A stretch of DNA of 64,000 nt from Phytophthora colocasiae (GCA_018806915.1 JAGKQI010000083.1:496001-560000), one strand, 5' to 3'. Counted from the stretch's first letter, positions 17,887 through 28,824 are shown. The notes: a model not told the origin generated them from the sequence alone. A program made the numbers and translations.

Positions 17887-19968
17887 ATGGACGCTCATGA
17901 CGAGTCGAGCACAAACATTTCGTCGAACGCAAACACTTCATCGAGTGGATATCGGCGATCTCACAGTCACAAGCGTTCCGACATTTGGTCTTTCATTCGT
18001 GAGAACGATGAAGGTTCCTATACCTGCTTGCTGTGCCCTACAGACTCAGCTTGTCGATGGTCATCAATTGCACACACCACTTTTCGCCGCCATCTTAAAC
18101 GGTACCATCGTGACGAATATTCCGGAGGAGACGACGAGGCTTCAGAGGCTGCAATGGATTCCAAGCAAACAAAGTTACTTGCGTTTGGTTTTGAACGTTT
18201 TGTAAAGCAGCGCACTTTTGACAAAGCTGCGGCCGATGATCAGCTTGTGGACTTGATCGTGATGAACTCACTTCCGTTTAATTTGGTGGAAAAGAAAGAG
18301 TTTCGATCATTTTGTAAGATTCTTGAAGCCGATTATACGCCTCCAACTCGTAAAACGGTGCGCAAGAAGGTCATACAACGCTGGACATGTGAAAAGGAAC
18401 TGGCCCGGCACACAATGCTCCAAGAAATTGCGTCGTGTCGTGTGTCTGCCACAACCGACATGTGGACGTCGGCGGCTCAAAAAGGGTATATGGTCGTGAC
18501 GTTACACTGGATCAATGACGAATGGGCTATCAAGTCCGTAGTGGTTGGATTCACACGGGTGGAGTATCCTCATAGTGGCGTCCGGCTTGCCGATCATTTA
18601 ATGGATACACTGAGGGCAATGGATGAATCTCTTATCTCGAAGCTGTGGGCAATTACTGCAGATAATGCGACTAACAATGGGACCATGGTAAGAAAAATTA
18701 ACGAGACACTTGCTGACGAGGTGTTTACCAACGAACAAACAACCGCGGCTTCTACCACGACGGGGGTACATATAGCTGGTGAGGAAGGCAGAAGTTCTCA
18801 GCCGAAGGTGATACAAGTTCGCTGTCTCGCTCATGTGCTTCAACTTGCTGTGAGAGAAGGAATGAAAGCGTGCCCCTTAATGGATGATAGCGTTGGAACT
18901 ATTCGCGACATTTTGAAGAAGATATCGGACTCACCGTCTTTGCTAGAAGCTTTGCAAGAAGTGTGTGCCGCTGTTAGTATCAAGTATGTTTCTCCAGAAC
19001 TCGATTGCGTCACAAGATGGAACAGCACTTTGACTATGCTGGCTTCAGCTCGTGCATTACAAAAGGCGATCGAAGAACTGCTGCGTAGAATCCGCGAGCG
19101 CCATGAAGGATACAGAGACTTGTCAATTGGTCATACACATCGTCTTGCCTCCCCCATTTCGGAGACTATGTGGAGTTACTTGACCGAGTTTACGGCGTTC
19201 TTGAAGCCGATCAAAGCAGCAACTACTATGATGTCTGGAAAAAATTACCCCACATTCGGTGTAACACTTGTTGTCTTCCATTTGATCTCGAAGCATGCGT
19301 CAAAGATAATGCAGAATGCCGAGTCGTGGTACACTAGGGACTTTGCACGTGCCTTTAAAACAAAGTTGGATGAGTACCTCCCGTTGGTGAAGACTCGCGA
19401 GGCAAGGATTGCTGCCGTTCTTGATCCTCGAGCTAAGGAACACATTGTGATGATCGACGGTGATATCGAGCAGGCCAAGCGCCTTGTTGAGAACGAATAT
19501 GAATCTGTGTATCGCAGTAAATACGAACGAACTGTGGGCATCGCCGTAGCTGAGAGAACGCAGGAGGAGAAAGAAGAAGACGATGACGAAGAAGCATTAT
19601 ATGGTCTCATTGATGAGCATTTGGATTTACACGAACCGGTCAACAACACAAATGAGTCGTTCGTGTCGGAGCTACAGCGGTGGTTGGAACACAAGGACAG
19701 ATCCATGAACCTGAAGACAGGAAGTCGAGCTGTTTGCAACTGGATGAAGAATGAAGCCGCTTCATTTCCGCGGATTCAGATGATGGCGCGCGATTATTTG
19801 GCAATTATGGCAACATCAGTCCCAAGTGAAGAGGCATTCTCTGCGTCGGGTGCAACTATGAGTTCTCGTCGTGCCAGGCTTGGAGATGATGCTGTGACAG
19901 CGATATCGGAGCTACAAGCGTTTCTGGATTTCAACAAGACATCAGGCGATGTTCATGCTCATCTTTAG
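17887..19968 (+). CDS. hAT superfamily transposase with BED zinc finger
   Basis: The protein is 693 residues in a single uninterrupted frame. The N-terminal BED finger has Cys47, Cys50, His69 and His74. The central part has the hAT landmarks: the TTDMWTS block with the first acidic residue, ITADNATNN with the second, the CLAHVLQLAV cysteine-histidine motif, and VTRWNST. The C-terminus has the hAT dimerisation region with SVPSEEAFSASG and the following SSRRARL block. Because no stop or frameshift is visible, the element may be young or still active, or the protein may have been recruited by the host. I could not identify terminal inverted repeats or 8 bp target duplications around it. Confidence 0.88.
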   Translation: MDAHDESSTNISSNANTSSSGYRRSHSHKRSDIWSFIRENDEGSYTCLLCPTDSACRWSSIAHTTFRRHLKRYHRDEYSGGDDEASEAAMDSKQTKLLAFGFERFVKQRTFDKAAADDQLVDLIVMNSLPFNLVEKKEFRSFCKILEADYTPPTRKTVRKKVIQRWTCEKELARHTMLQEIASCRVSATTDMWTSAAQKGYMVVTLHWINDEWAIKSVVVGFTRVEYPHSGVRLADHLMDTLRAMDESLISKLWAITADNATNNGTMVRKINETLADEVFTNEQTTAASTTTGVHIAGEEGRSSQPKVIQVRCLAHVLQLAVREGMKACPLMDDSVGTIRDILKKISDSPSLLEALQEVCAAVSIKYVSPELDCVTRWNSTLTMLASARALQKAIEELLRRIRERHEGYRDLSIGHTHRLASPISETMWSYLTEFTAFLKPIKAATTMMSGKNYPTFGVTLVVFHLISKHASKIMQNAESWYTRDFARAFKTKLDEYLPLVKTREARIAAVLDPRAKEHIVMIDGDIEQAKRLVENEYESVYRSKYERTVGIAVAERTQEEKEEDDDEEALYGLIDEHLDLHEPVNNTNESFVSELQRWLEHKDRSMNLKTGSRAVCNWMKNEAASFPRIQMMARDYLAIMATSVPSEEAFSASGATMSSRRARLGDDAVTAISELQAFLDFNKTSGDVHAHL

Positions 19969-20419
19969 TTCACTGACTAGTTCAGTACAGTGAACCATTG
20001 ACCCCATCAGAATCGAACGCCCAGGCAACGCGCATTAATCTCTCGCGGAGATATGGTTGGAAAAATGTTGTTTTGTGTTTGTCTTCTATCACTTTGGTAG
20101 TGGTATGTTAATCAGAAGAGTCTCGGCACATGACTCTGAATGACACATACGAGCGGAACTGCAAGACACGCAATAGTTCCCAGTGGAGTCGCATTCAATA
20201 TATCGCTCGTAGACGTGAAAGTATCATGAACCCGAAGCTATACACGTCCTGAACGTCTCTCCGTCAATTTGAAAGGGCAGTTCGTCGTCGTCGCTTTGGT
20301 TTCCAAACATTCATCTACTTCCCTATGGGGTACGACGATCCGGCATTACAGGTACAACTGCATGTCCAAAGTCTCCTTCGTTGTCAAACACACATGTGTC
20401 ACCACGGTGTACGCATTGT

Positions 20420-22490
20420 AGACATTATCCATTGCATCGAGGCTCCCCCCATGCGAGCTTCCACCTCGTACATTTGGGAGTAATCTCCACACACCATGTT
20501 ACCACACAAATGCCAGAAGAAGTCGCAACGGAATAAGCGGTAGCGGTTGGAATAGATCGAGCACAATGACGCATTGTGATGCAACGATGACAAGTTCCAC
20601 GTGGATGTGGATGGAGATACAGCTTTAATGACTTCTGAATCGAGCTGGGTGGAGGAGCTCACGGACCAATTGTACTTAGATGACCCTAGTAAACATGCTC
20701 CGGAATCCCTTTGTCAGTTGGTGAACCCAGTACCTTTGTACAAGTACGAGTTCGTGGATCCTGCAACAAGTGACTATAGCGCTATCCGACGCTCGGATCG
20801 GGAAACCAGCGTAGAACCGGGCATCTGTTTAATTGACGACGCCCATGTGGCTGAAACGGGTGTCGTTCAAGGCGTTCTTGACGACCAGAGGCCGTTCGTG
20901 GTAGATAGTGTGTGAGCACATCGATTGCTCTCGAGAAATTGACATCCCGATGGCTCCACGAAAGTGGACGTACTGAGTCCATTGATCGATCACCGTGTCG
21001 TATCCAATGGGGCAATCCAAATGGGGAGCAGCGATTTGAGGCAGCATATTGAGCGCACTTCGACCGTACGTAGGACTCAAGGCACCAAAACTAATAACGT
21101 ACTACAGTCGTATCATCGAACTCGAGTTGGTAATCTCGTTCCAACAGAGTGATGGAGAATTCAGGCTCGTCAGTACTGTAAAACCTCCTTCTTGTCTCTC
21201 TTAGTGTTGCTTTTAATGCCCGCTTTAAATGGTATTCCACATCGGCTCGCAGTTGAGCAACGAGGGATTCGTCGAATTGAGTTTGTTTGAACCGTGTTGC
21301 TTGAATTGATTCTGCGATTGACTGAGTTGACTCAGAGTGAGCTGCGATTCCTGGAGTGATCAATTGGCTTTGAGTCAGTTGAGTATCCTTGAATTGAGTT
21401 GAACTAAGCGATTCAGTGAGTTAACTGTGAGACAGCACGTTTTCCCTTGAGGTTCCAGGCTAGGAGCAACTGAGTGTCGACTCTGCGTTAGCTGACTGTT
21501 TCTAGTATTCTTGAATTGAGACTTTGAGATGACGTGTCAGAGCTGTATCCAGAGAATGTACTGAACCATCCGAGAGCACTGCAAACGCTTGATAAATTTG
21601 TGAACGCACAGGTTAATGGACTGAAGAAGTCTACTCTATTCGAGCGTCCTCGACTCACTCAGTCGCAGCTCAGCCAGTCGCAATCACAGGCGAATTGCAA
21701 GCATCCGTTGATTCAAAGTCAGCTCAGTATGTCTTAATTCCATCAGTACCAGTCTCAATACAAGAACACTCGAGACACCCAATTGACTCAGAGCCATTCA
21801 CATTCACACTCGTAGTCCTCGACAAAATCTTCACCGTAGTCGTCGATCACTGCTGGACCTAATGCAGCCATGAAGTCTTCGTCCTCGAAGATGCACGAGT
21901 CGACGTTAATGACGTACACAGAGTCTCTTCTTGGATACTTTGTTTTCCTCCACTTCATACAGGTCCGAGCAGTCACTACAGACCTCATAAATGACAGTAG
22001 AATTCACGACATAGTATGTTGCTGCAAAATTCGCACTTCTGGTGCAGGTCGAAAGGGATTAAATTGTCACATGTGCATGTCCGCAAGCCGAACCGAGTGC
22101 GGACCAATATGCTCAGGACGATGACGCATTCACTCCTCGGATAAGCTGGTGCTCACCGCCTTCCGTCCCATTTGGGTCCCCTCCAGTTTGTACAGTTTTC
22201 AGATCGAAGGTACTGGAGATTCTTCAGCTGAAATTGCATCCATCAACGAAAACCGCGTGATTTCCAGCTCTTCATTGTCCGTCGTCAGCAACTCCACGAA
22301 CACCTCGACTTTTCGAATTCCTGCGCTACAAAGCCTCTCACGTCAGTAAGGTTTCTATGTGCGTCACTGCTGTCGATCTCGCTGCCCTCGTAGACAACAC
22401 GCCGCGGGTTGCTCCTGCGTCCTAAACTAGCGATACTATCGGCGCTGCCGGGGCCGATGCTGATATTCGACGCGGACTCCAACACCTCGA
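20420..22490 (-). pseudogene. Degenerate GAF / FYVE-type zinc finger gene
   Basis: Several minus-strand fragments in different frames look like one decayed gene. At 20829-21080 the frame reads like the start of a GAF domain (HERPLVVKNALNDTRF). A frame slip later, the GAF core RFYAGFPIRASDSA is readable near 20770-20815. At about 20455-20560 a FYVE-like remnant HLCGNMVCGDYSQMYEVE follows, with some zinc ligands replaced. Upstream helical or linker pieces are readable at 21091-21363, 21788-21988 and 22285-22485. Combinations of lipid-binding FYVE and GAF domains are common in oomycetes. Stops and frame changes between all pieces show it is not functional. The upstream limit is uncertain. Confidence 0.5.
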
Positions 22491-22540
22491 CGGGATCAGC
22501 TGCTTCGTCCTTGCTTAACAGTTGCGGTTTCGGTTATTGA

Positions 22541-22594
22541 TGCAGGACTCCTGTTATTGATACACCTGCAGCAGGAGTATCAATAACTAGGAGT
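22541..22594. repeat. Inverted repeat hairpin
   Basis: GGACTCCTGTTATTGATAC is followed after about ten bases by the complement GTATCAATAAC-TAGGAGTC with one small bulge. It lies beside a GATC-rich patch (22672-22775) and about 200 bases beyond the piggyBac-like stop codon, so it may mark an element end. Confidence 0.55.
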
Positions 22595-22671
22595 CTATAA
22601 CAAAGATGACAGATTTTGTATAATAAAAAATTATTGGCCAAAAACGTTTTTACACAAGGCTGTGAACTTGT

Positions 22672-22795
22672 CGATCCGATCCGATTGAATCCGATCGGAT
22701 CGAAAGTGATCGATAGATCAGCCAATCGGATCACAATCGATCATGATCGGATTTGATCGAATCGATCGATCGGATTTTATTTTCGCAACCCATCC
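22672..22795. repeat. GATC-rich degenerate repeat with possible element end
   Basis: This is a patch of overlapping CGATCGAT/GATCGGAT words ending in TTTTCGCAACCCATCCCTA. Read in complement, it begins TAGGGATGGGTTGCG. It abuts the stop codon of the piggyBac-like frame at 22799. Confidence 0.5.
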
Positions 22796-22798
22796 CTA

Positions 22799-24340
22799 CT
22801 AGGAGGGATGACCTGGTTCAAATCGCGTGTGAAACTCGGCGAAGCAATTCCGGTGTGACGACAAGCACAACGCTGTACTGCAAGCGGTACAAACCACGGC
22901 AGTCTGACGCCGTTCACCGCTCTTAATACAGAGTGCACACTGTACACGTTGTTGGCGAAAGATAGGCAAATGCATACGCTGCACAGGGTCCTCAGACGTC
23001 TTTGGCGACTTAGAAATTAGCTGCCACGCCAATTTTTGTCTAAAGGCGCGATGACACAGTGCTGTTTTTTTAATTCTAGCACAGGCATGTTGGTAATAGA
23101 TAAATGTGTTAATGATCGTAGTATCCAACAGCCAAAAGAAAATAGGCATCCAAGTACGATAAGCAATAAGTTGAGTTTTGTAATACGCTCGGTACTGATC
23201 AGCCACATCCACACCGTTCATGAAGTGATTGTAATCGTCAACACAACGTGGAATTGCAAAAGTTTTTCTTACAGAATCCCCAAATTGTTTCCGCACACTA
23301 GCACCATTTGTAGAAGTAATTCTAGGACGCTTTCTCTCACGCTCGATAAGCCACTCGCTACCCACAACGTCATGAATTGTTGACAAGAGTTGGACTGGAC
23401 CATTGTCCATCCAAAAAATAACAAGAACATTTCCAACAGCCATAGATTTAATTGTGTTTTAGTCATGTTTTTTCGTTTTGTCGTTCCGAAATCGCATTTC
23501 TTTCGGATATCTTGCAGAATTCGATTGCGCTGTGCCACATGCACCGATCCCAGCACTCCGTAAATGTTCAAACAAAGGAATAGAGCTGAAATAATTATCC
23601 ATAAACACGTTGAATTGCTTTTTTCTCGGTAATTTACTGCACAAATGAGCGACAATGCAGCCCGTAGCACTCAAATCGCGTACTTTAGGAACGGAAGCGG
23701 TCACAACACGGGAAACCAGCTCAAATGTGTAGCAGTAGCCCTTAGAACACAGTGCCATTACTTTATACCCTTCCGATATAGGTTAATGTTTCATTCTCAC
23801 GGTATGCGACGACCTACCAGAGAAGCGAATCATCATTTCGTCCACACTAACGTTGCTATCAGGAACAAATAAAGTCTCGAATGCGAGTTTTAAATCAGAC
23901 ACGAGTGGCTCCACTTTTGCATACCACGCAGAAGACGTGGTGTCCACAGCAGAAATGTGAAGAAACCAGCGAATTTGCTCAAAGCGATCTCTGGACATGT
24001 AAGATGTGAAAGGAAACTTAGGGAGCGATGGATCTAGAGACCAGCACTCACGAGGACGCGACACTCTGTGAATTCCCATGTAAATAACGATTCCAATCCA
24101 CGTTCGTAGTTCATCTAAAGTGATAGTTTTCCAACTTTTGGCTTGTTTTGCTCTCGCATACGCGTTTGTGTTCACAACGATCGTTTCGAGCATTGCGAGG
24201 GTCAGAAACTGAGAGAACACATCTAGCGGTGAGATGTCGCTGGCGGAGGTTGTGCTTTTGGCGACGCAGAAGCCGTCATGGCAAGAGTACTCGTGCACAA
24301 GTGGCGTGTATGCTGCTGGAGCTGCGGCGTCGTCAACCAT
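22799..24340 (-). pseudogene. piggyBac-like transposase with two in-frame stop codons
   Basis: Three consecutive minus-strand frames (24340-23783, 23758-23459, 23443-22799) are all in the same phase and separated only by two TAA codons (23783-23785 and 23459-23461). Together they make a complete DDE_Tnp_1_7/PGBD-like protein. It has VDEMMIRFSGR with the first catalytic Asp, VFMDNYFSS with the second, and MNGVDVADQYRAYY with the third. A C-terminal cysteine-rich finger (CALCIKSGERR, CTACSTALC) follows. No frameshift was seen, so decay has just begun. The N-terminus may extend a little upstream, where TGA interrupts the frame. Confidence 0.85.
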
Positions 24341-24422
24341 CCCTGCCCTTTCTTGTACCCGCTGACTAACGTGGCCTTTTTCAGTGTGTCAGCGCCAACT
24401 TCCTTGCCTGTTGAACCACCTA

Positions 24423-24811
24423 CCGTATTTGAGATCTCATAGTTCAGACCCCAGGTTTTTGAAGTTGTATTGTTGTAAAATGTACAAGAGCCGTACAGGT
24501 ACCGACACGTCTCTAAAACTACTGCATCATGGAACTCTATTACTCGTAGTTTGTGCTCGTACGATACTGCACCACGTTTGAATTGCTTAGAAGCTTTACC
24601 GATGCCCGTCGTCCTCGTCCTTCCTTCCTTCCGGCCGCGGCCCCATGGTGCTTTTCTCGAAGTGAGCGCCCTGTTTTTGAGAGTTTTGACCTATTTTTAC
24701 GCTACGAATTATGAGATCTCAATTGCTGATGTGAACTGAACAACGTTGCTGATTGGCTATTACACGGTGCGAACTATGAGATCTCTCTGAACTATGAGAT
24801 CTCAAATACGG
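24423..24811. mobile_element. Small TA-flanked inverted-repeat element (MITE)
   Basis: Terminal inverted repeats of about 25 bp (CCGTATTTGAGATCTCATAG at the left, its complement at the right) bound a 389 bp segment flanked on both sides by TA. Shorter copies of GAACTATGAGATCTC occur just inside the right end (24769-24785). It holds no coding sequence. A TA target duplication fits the Tc1/mariner/pogo superfamily. Confidence 0.75.
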
Positions 24812-25134
24812 TACTGAGCTTTTTTTAGCGCTCTTTTTTTTGTTTGGCGCGCCGTAATCTCAGCATTTCATTGGTGCTTTTAGATTCCTCGGAAGCCACC
24901 TGGTTTCTGAGAAAATGTCAAATGGTTTAAATTTAAACCATCCGGGCACGAAGAGATAGCCGGATTTAGGAGATTTCAACCTATGCATGACGATTTCGCG
25001 AGTGCCGTCATCAAGTTCACGAACGCTGATGACAATTACTACATGTATTAAATAGTACTCCTAAGCATGAGGAACCTCACAATTTGCTCTTTCCAGTTCT
25101 TCATTTCACTTCAAGCGAACAAACTACTAAAGTC

Positions 25135-25890
25135 ATGCGGTTCCCTTACATTGTGTTGGCGACCGTAGTCACTTTCCTGGTGACGTTGGACGCTTCTTCA
25201 ATCGCACAAGCTACAGACGGCAAACTAAGCAGTGGAAGGTCCTTGCGAATTGCTACTGGTACTGGTCTCGAGCAAGACGAAGAGAGGGGTATAATAACCA
25301 AGATTCGTACCGCGTTCTCTAAGAAAGCCAAGGTTGATGCGTGGGTGAAGGCCGAGAAGTCGGACGATTTCGTCCGGAAGGCGCTGAAAATGGACGGTGT
25401 GGCCGACAACAACCTCTGGGCGATGAAAAACTACCCATTCTATCTGCGATTCCTTGAGAAGGCAGAGGCGAAGAAGATCAACGACTGGCTCATTGGCGAC
25501 GTTCCGACTTATAGTGCCTGGGTCAAGTTGGGTTTGGGCAGTATGGACGATTTTGAGAAGGTCAAGAGTACTGCTGGTTTTAAAACGTACAAGAAATTTG
25601 TGAATCAGTACGACGACCAGTTGTTTGCGCTGTGGAAGAAGTCCAAGAAGCCTGTGCCTGTGGCCACAGCAACCTCACCAACGGAAATGAATGCGAGAAT
25701 GGACATTTTAGCTGCGGCGAATCGAGGAGACGACTACGCTAAGCAAGTTCTGGGGTTGGCCAACCTCAAAGAAGAAGCGCTGGTGTCGCACGCGAATTAC
25801 CGATACTTCGAGCACTACAAACGCGTAGTAAAAGATTTGAAGGCTGGAGACAAGAAGCTCCATCGACTACCCACAATCACTGAACGTTAG
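25135..25890 (+). CDS. Secreted RXLR-EER effector protein
   Basis: The protein is 251 residues and intron-free. The ATG at 25135 opens onto a signal peptide (about 1-20). The RXLR motif is RSLR at 35-38 and DEER is at 48-51. The rest is alpha-helical with Trp/Tyr-bearing repeats (SDDFVRKALKM, then MKNYPFYLRFLE) like WY/LWY effectors. The C-terminal NYRYFEHYK block matches a similarly placed block in the 6991-7731 protein, so the two are distant paralogues. A TTCATTTCACTT element about 35 bases upstream weakly resembles the oomycete initiator. Its tail faces that of the M28 gene at 25960, with 69 bases between. Confidence 0.88.
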   Translation: MRFPYIVLATVVTFLVTLDASSIAQATDGKLSSGRSLRIATGTGLEQDEERGIITKIRTAFSKKAKVDAWVKAEKSDDFVRKALKMDGVADNNLWAMKNYPFYLRFLEKAEAKKINDWLIGDVPTYSAWVKLGLGSMDDFEKVKSTAGFKTYKKFVNQYDDQLFALWKKSKKPVPVATATSPTEMNARMDILAAANRGDDYAKQVLGLANLKEEALVSHANYRYFEHYKRVVKDLKAGDKKLHRLPTITER

Positions 25891-25959
25891 ACAACACTTT
25901 TAGCTTTAAACATCGTTCGTAAACCCTTCATGTCAATGGTTCCCATTGCTGTATTCAAT

Positions 25960-28242
25960 TCAGACCACAACAAGGAAGTTAGCTGCATCGTTGACGATAC
26001 GAGCGACGTCGTCCACGTGCGTCTGAATCGTAGAGATATTGTCTCCAAACGCAACGCAGTCCGAGATGCCAGGGAAGGCCGTTCCGAGATACCCTTCATA
26101 GAAACCTGGACCAAAGATCACGTGCTTGTACCACGGACGGTGGGGCAGACCGGAGTCGTCAATGAGATGGCGCTCGAGCAGCACCAGCTTCTCGTTCCAT
26201 CCACGCAGAAGCTCCTCACTACTGCTGCCGTTCGCAGTCTCAAACTTGTGAATATTCGCATGGAACGCATCGGCATTACTGGTGAAACTTGCAATTGCTG
26301 CGTGCAGATCTGTAAAGTCAACACTACGATTCATAGCGGAGATCTTGTCTTCAAAGGCTGCAAGGTCCTCCTTCATCACGAGTCCGTACGTGGTGAAGTC
26401 AAAAGGAACGACAACGTCAGTGGCTAGACGCATAGTCATAAGGCCCCACCACTGCGCCATGTTGGCGTGTGTTGCGTAGTGTGGATCTCCCAGCGTCTCC
26501 ATGTACATGAGACTGTCCATGTTGCTGTGGTAGACACCGTAGACCGCGCCATTAAGGGTGAAGCCCAGGTTGGCAGAGATCACACCCAAATGCTGGTAGA
26601 AAGCAGTGAAATCCGAGCCAGAGCCCATAAACTGGATCAAGTGGTCCGGCGCCAATGTGCCGTCGTACACGCCGTAAATCTGCGAACGATGACGCGCAGT
26701 TTGAGCGGTCCATTGGTCGTACAGACTGTCACCGGGCTCATTGCGCGAATCGTTCTGACCGAAAAACTCGTTGGGAGGTACAGCCTTAGCGGTCTCTTCG
26801 ATGAACTTGGCGATCGATGGAGTTCCCATAGCAAGAGCCAGAGGACCCACGACGTTGTCGACGTTGATGTACGCCACTGCCTTCTGCTTCAGTTCCTCCG
26901 CACGTTCTTCTGCAAATTCCGTACTACCAAGGAGACCGAACTCCTCGCCATCCCAAGAACCGAGCACAATAGTACGACGCGGCTTCCAGCCCTGCTTCAC
27001 GAGGTCGCCCAGACCACGGGCGATCTCCATCATGACAGCTGAACCACTGCTAGGGTCCACCGCACCGCACACCCAGGCGTCACGGTGGTTACCGATGAGA
27101 ACTTGCTGGTCGGGCTCCACATATCCTTCGATGGTGCCGATGACATCCCAGATCGGACCAACCTTGTTGTCCATGAGCACGTCTAGATTCAGTATGAGGG
27201 ACTCGTCGTCACCAAGACGGTAACCCTCTGCGTACGTGAGACCTCCCTGCCAAGCATCTGGAGCCTTTTGACCACCGATCGAACGCAGGATAATGTCTGC
27301 TTGCTCGTAGGACAACGGAAGTGCCGGAATGTGCGGAATACTGTTGACGTCCTCGTACTTGAGCTGAGGGGCACCTTGAACAGAAGCCCAACCAGGAGTA
27401 AGCGGGTCACCTGAAGCCAAGGACAAGTACTGCAGTGAACCACGCTGGAACGATCCCTTAGGGCGGTAGATACCTTCCGGGTATACTTCACCCTGGACAA
27501 AACCGTCTTCCTTTGGATCCGAGTAGATGATGACTGCCGCCATGCCGTGCTGCTCGGCAAGCGCAACCTTGAGCCCTCGGAAGTTGCGGCCATAACGCAC
27601 CAGAGCAATTTTGCCCGCAAGAGTGACGTTGTTGCTGACCAGCCAGTCGAAATCCGCTTGCGTGCCGTAGTTGACGTAGACCACAGATGCTGTCACATTA
27701 CCAGAGTCCGAGTACGCCAGGTACGGAGGCAACGCGTCCGAGTTGTTGGTACACGCATCATTGGGCACCGATGTCTCTGTCAAATTGAGTTCGTGCACAC
27801 TCTGCTGCGGTGACACAATAGATAGACGACGGTGGATCGGATACGACAGCAGCGTGTAGTACTCCTTGATCTCGGCCTTGAGTCCGAAGGCGGTGAACTG
27901 CTCGGCAGTGTACACCGCGGTCTTGTAGTCTTGTTCTGTGCCGCATGTGTGCGGAACACTGGCGTACGAATGCAGGAACTCACGCAGCTTTTCAGGCTGG
28001 ACGCCGTCAATGAAGATACGTTCCGAATCCGTCAATACAGCGGCATTGCTGGAGTGGATAGCGGATACTTTGTGGTCAACGGACGTCGATGGGCTCTGGG
28101 ACAGCAGGAAGCCGCCTACAATTACAAGCACAACAGCTACCGCACCACCAACGCGAACACCAGTCGATGACAGGAGCTTCTTCCAGCGGGTTTGACGGGG
28201 CGAAGGTGACGATGCCCCAAATGTGCCGTATGCATCAGACAT
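25960..28242 (-). CDS. M28 family peptidase, transferrin receptor / glutamate carboxypeptidase II type
   Basis: The protein is 760 residues with no intron, starting at the ATG at 28242. It has a short cytosolic N-terminus, one membrane anchor (about residues 30-50), a protease-associated domain, the M28B catalytic domain and a C-terminal dimerisation domain ending normally (GLPHRPWYKH, then FGPGFYEGY). Zinc and catalytic residues are complete: His386, Asp396, Glu433-Glu434, Asp462 and His572. It is shorter at the N-terminus than the copy at 8401-10875. It is the best template for judging the damage in the 14347-16620 copy. It is probably an active type II membrane exopeptidase; the substrate is unknown. 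Confidence 0.93.
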   Translation of the reverse strand: MSDAYGTFGASSPSPRQTRWKKLLSSTGVRVGGAVAVVLVIVGGFLLSQSPSTSVDHKVSAIHSSNAAVLTDSERIFIDGVQPEKLREFLHSYASVPHTCGTEQDYKTAVYTAEQFTAFGLKAEIKEYYTLLSYPIHRRLSIVSPQQSVHELNLTETSVPNDACTNNSDALPPYLAYSDSGNVTASVVYVNYGTQADFDWLVSNNVTLAGKIALVRYGRNFRGLKVALAEQHGMAAVIIYSDPKEDGFVQGEVYPEGIYRPKGSFQRGSLQYLSLASGDPLTPGWASVQGAPQLKYEDVNSIPHIPALPLSYEQADIILRSIGGQKAPDAWQGGLTYAEGYRLGDDESLILNLDVLMDNKVGPIWDVIGTIEGYVEPDQQVLIGNHRDAWVCGAVDPSSGSAVMMEIARGLGDLVKQGWKPRRTIVLGSWDGEEFGLLGSTEFAEERAEELKQKAVAYINVDNVVGPLALAMGTPSIAKFIEETAKAVPPNEFFGQNDSRNEPGDSLYDQWTAQTARHRSQIYGVYDGTLAPDHLIQFMGSGSDFTAFYQHLGVISANLGFTLNGAVYGVYHSNMDSLMYMETLGDPHYATHANMAQWWGLMTMRLATDVVVPFDFTTYGLVMKEDLAAFEDKISAMNRSVDFTDLHAAIASFTSNADAFHANIHKFETANGSSSEELLRGWNEKLVLLERHLIDDSGLPHRPWYKHVIFGPGFYEGYLGTAFPGISDCVAFGDNISTIQTHVDDVARIVNDAANFLVVV

Positions 28243-28824
28243 GTTTGCCTGACACGGTAGAATGCGGAGTGAAGACTCAAATGCATTCGCCGCCTTTCAT
28301 CACAGGAAGGACTCAACATGCCACGCACGTTTTCCAGCTGGAGAGTGCCACATGATGTGTCCTCGTACAGACGGGTCGACGAGGTCTCTACTACTGAGAC
28401 TGGTTATCCACGAAGCAACCTGCATTGTTGTCCAAGGTCAGACATCCACTCAAAATTGAGGACACAGCCACTACACACATCCATCATCGAATGTGTACGA
28501 CTGCTACAGGAATCAAACCTTCGCCGTCGGATACATTGTACACGTACTTGTACATTTACAAGCTGATACAGCAGTAGTAGTAACTATATCGGATATAGCG
28601 CACCTGGTGAGTGAAGAAGCATCGAAACTATTGTTGACAAAGGAAACACGCACTTGAGTAGCTTGACGCTGCTAGAATGACATGGATGGCTACGATTTTC
28701 AAGTTGAAGTTCAGTTTACGTATCCAACACAATGACCATCACTCTTAGTCACTCAAGTGATTCCCCCCTTCCACTCATTTACTGACAACCGCATCCATTT
28801 ACCATTCCGCACTGACGTTCAACC
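28243..28824. other. Divergent promoter region, no gene seen
   Basis: This stretch separates the start codons of the M28 gene (minus) and the RABL6-like gene (plus). CCACTCATTTACTGACAA at 28771-28788 is a weak match to the oomycete initiator, about 40-50 bases before the plus-strand ATG. I saw nothing else convincing. Confidence 0.45.

Noticed and set aside
20601..20915. 104-codon plus-strand frame
   Set aside because: It lies antisense to the readable GAF fragments and has no recognisable content.
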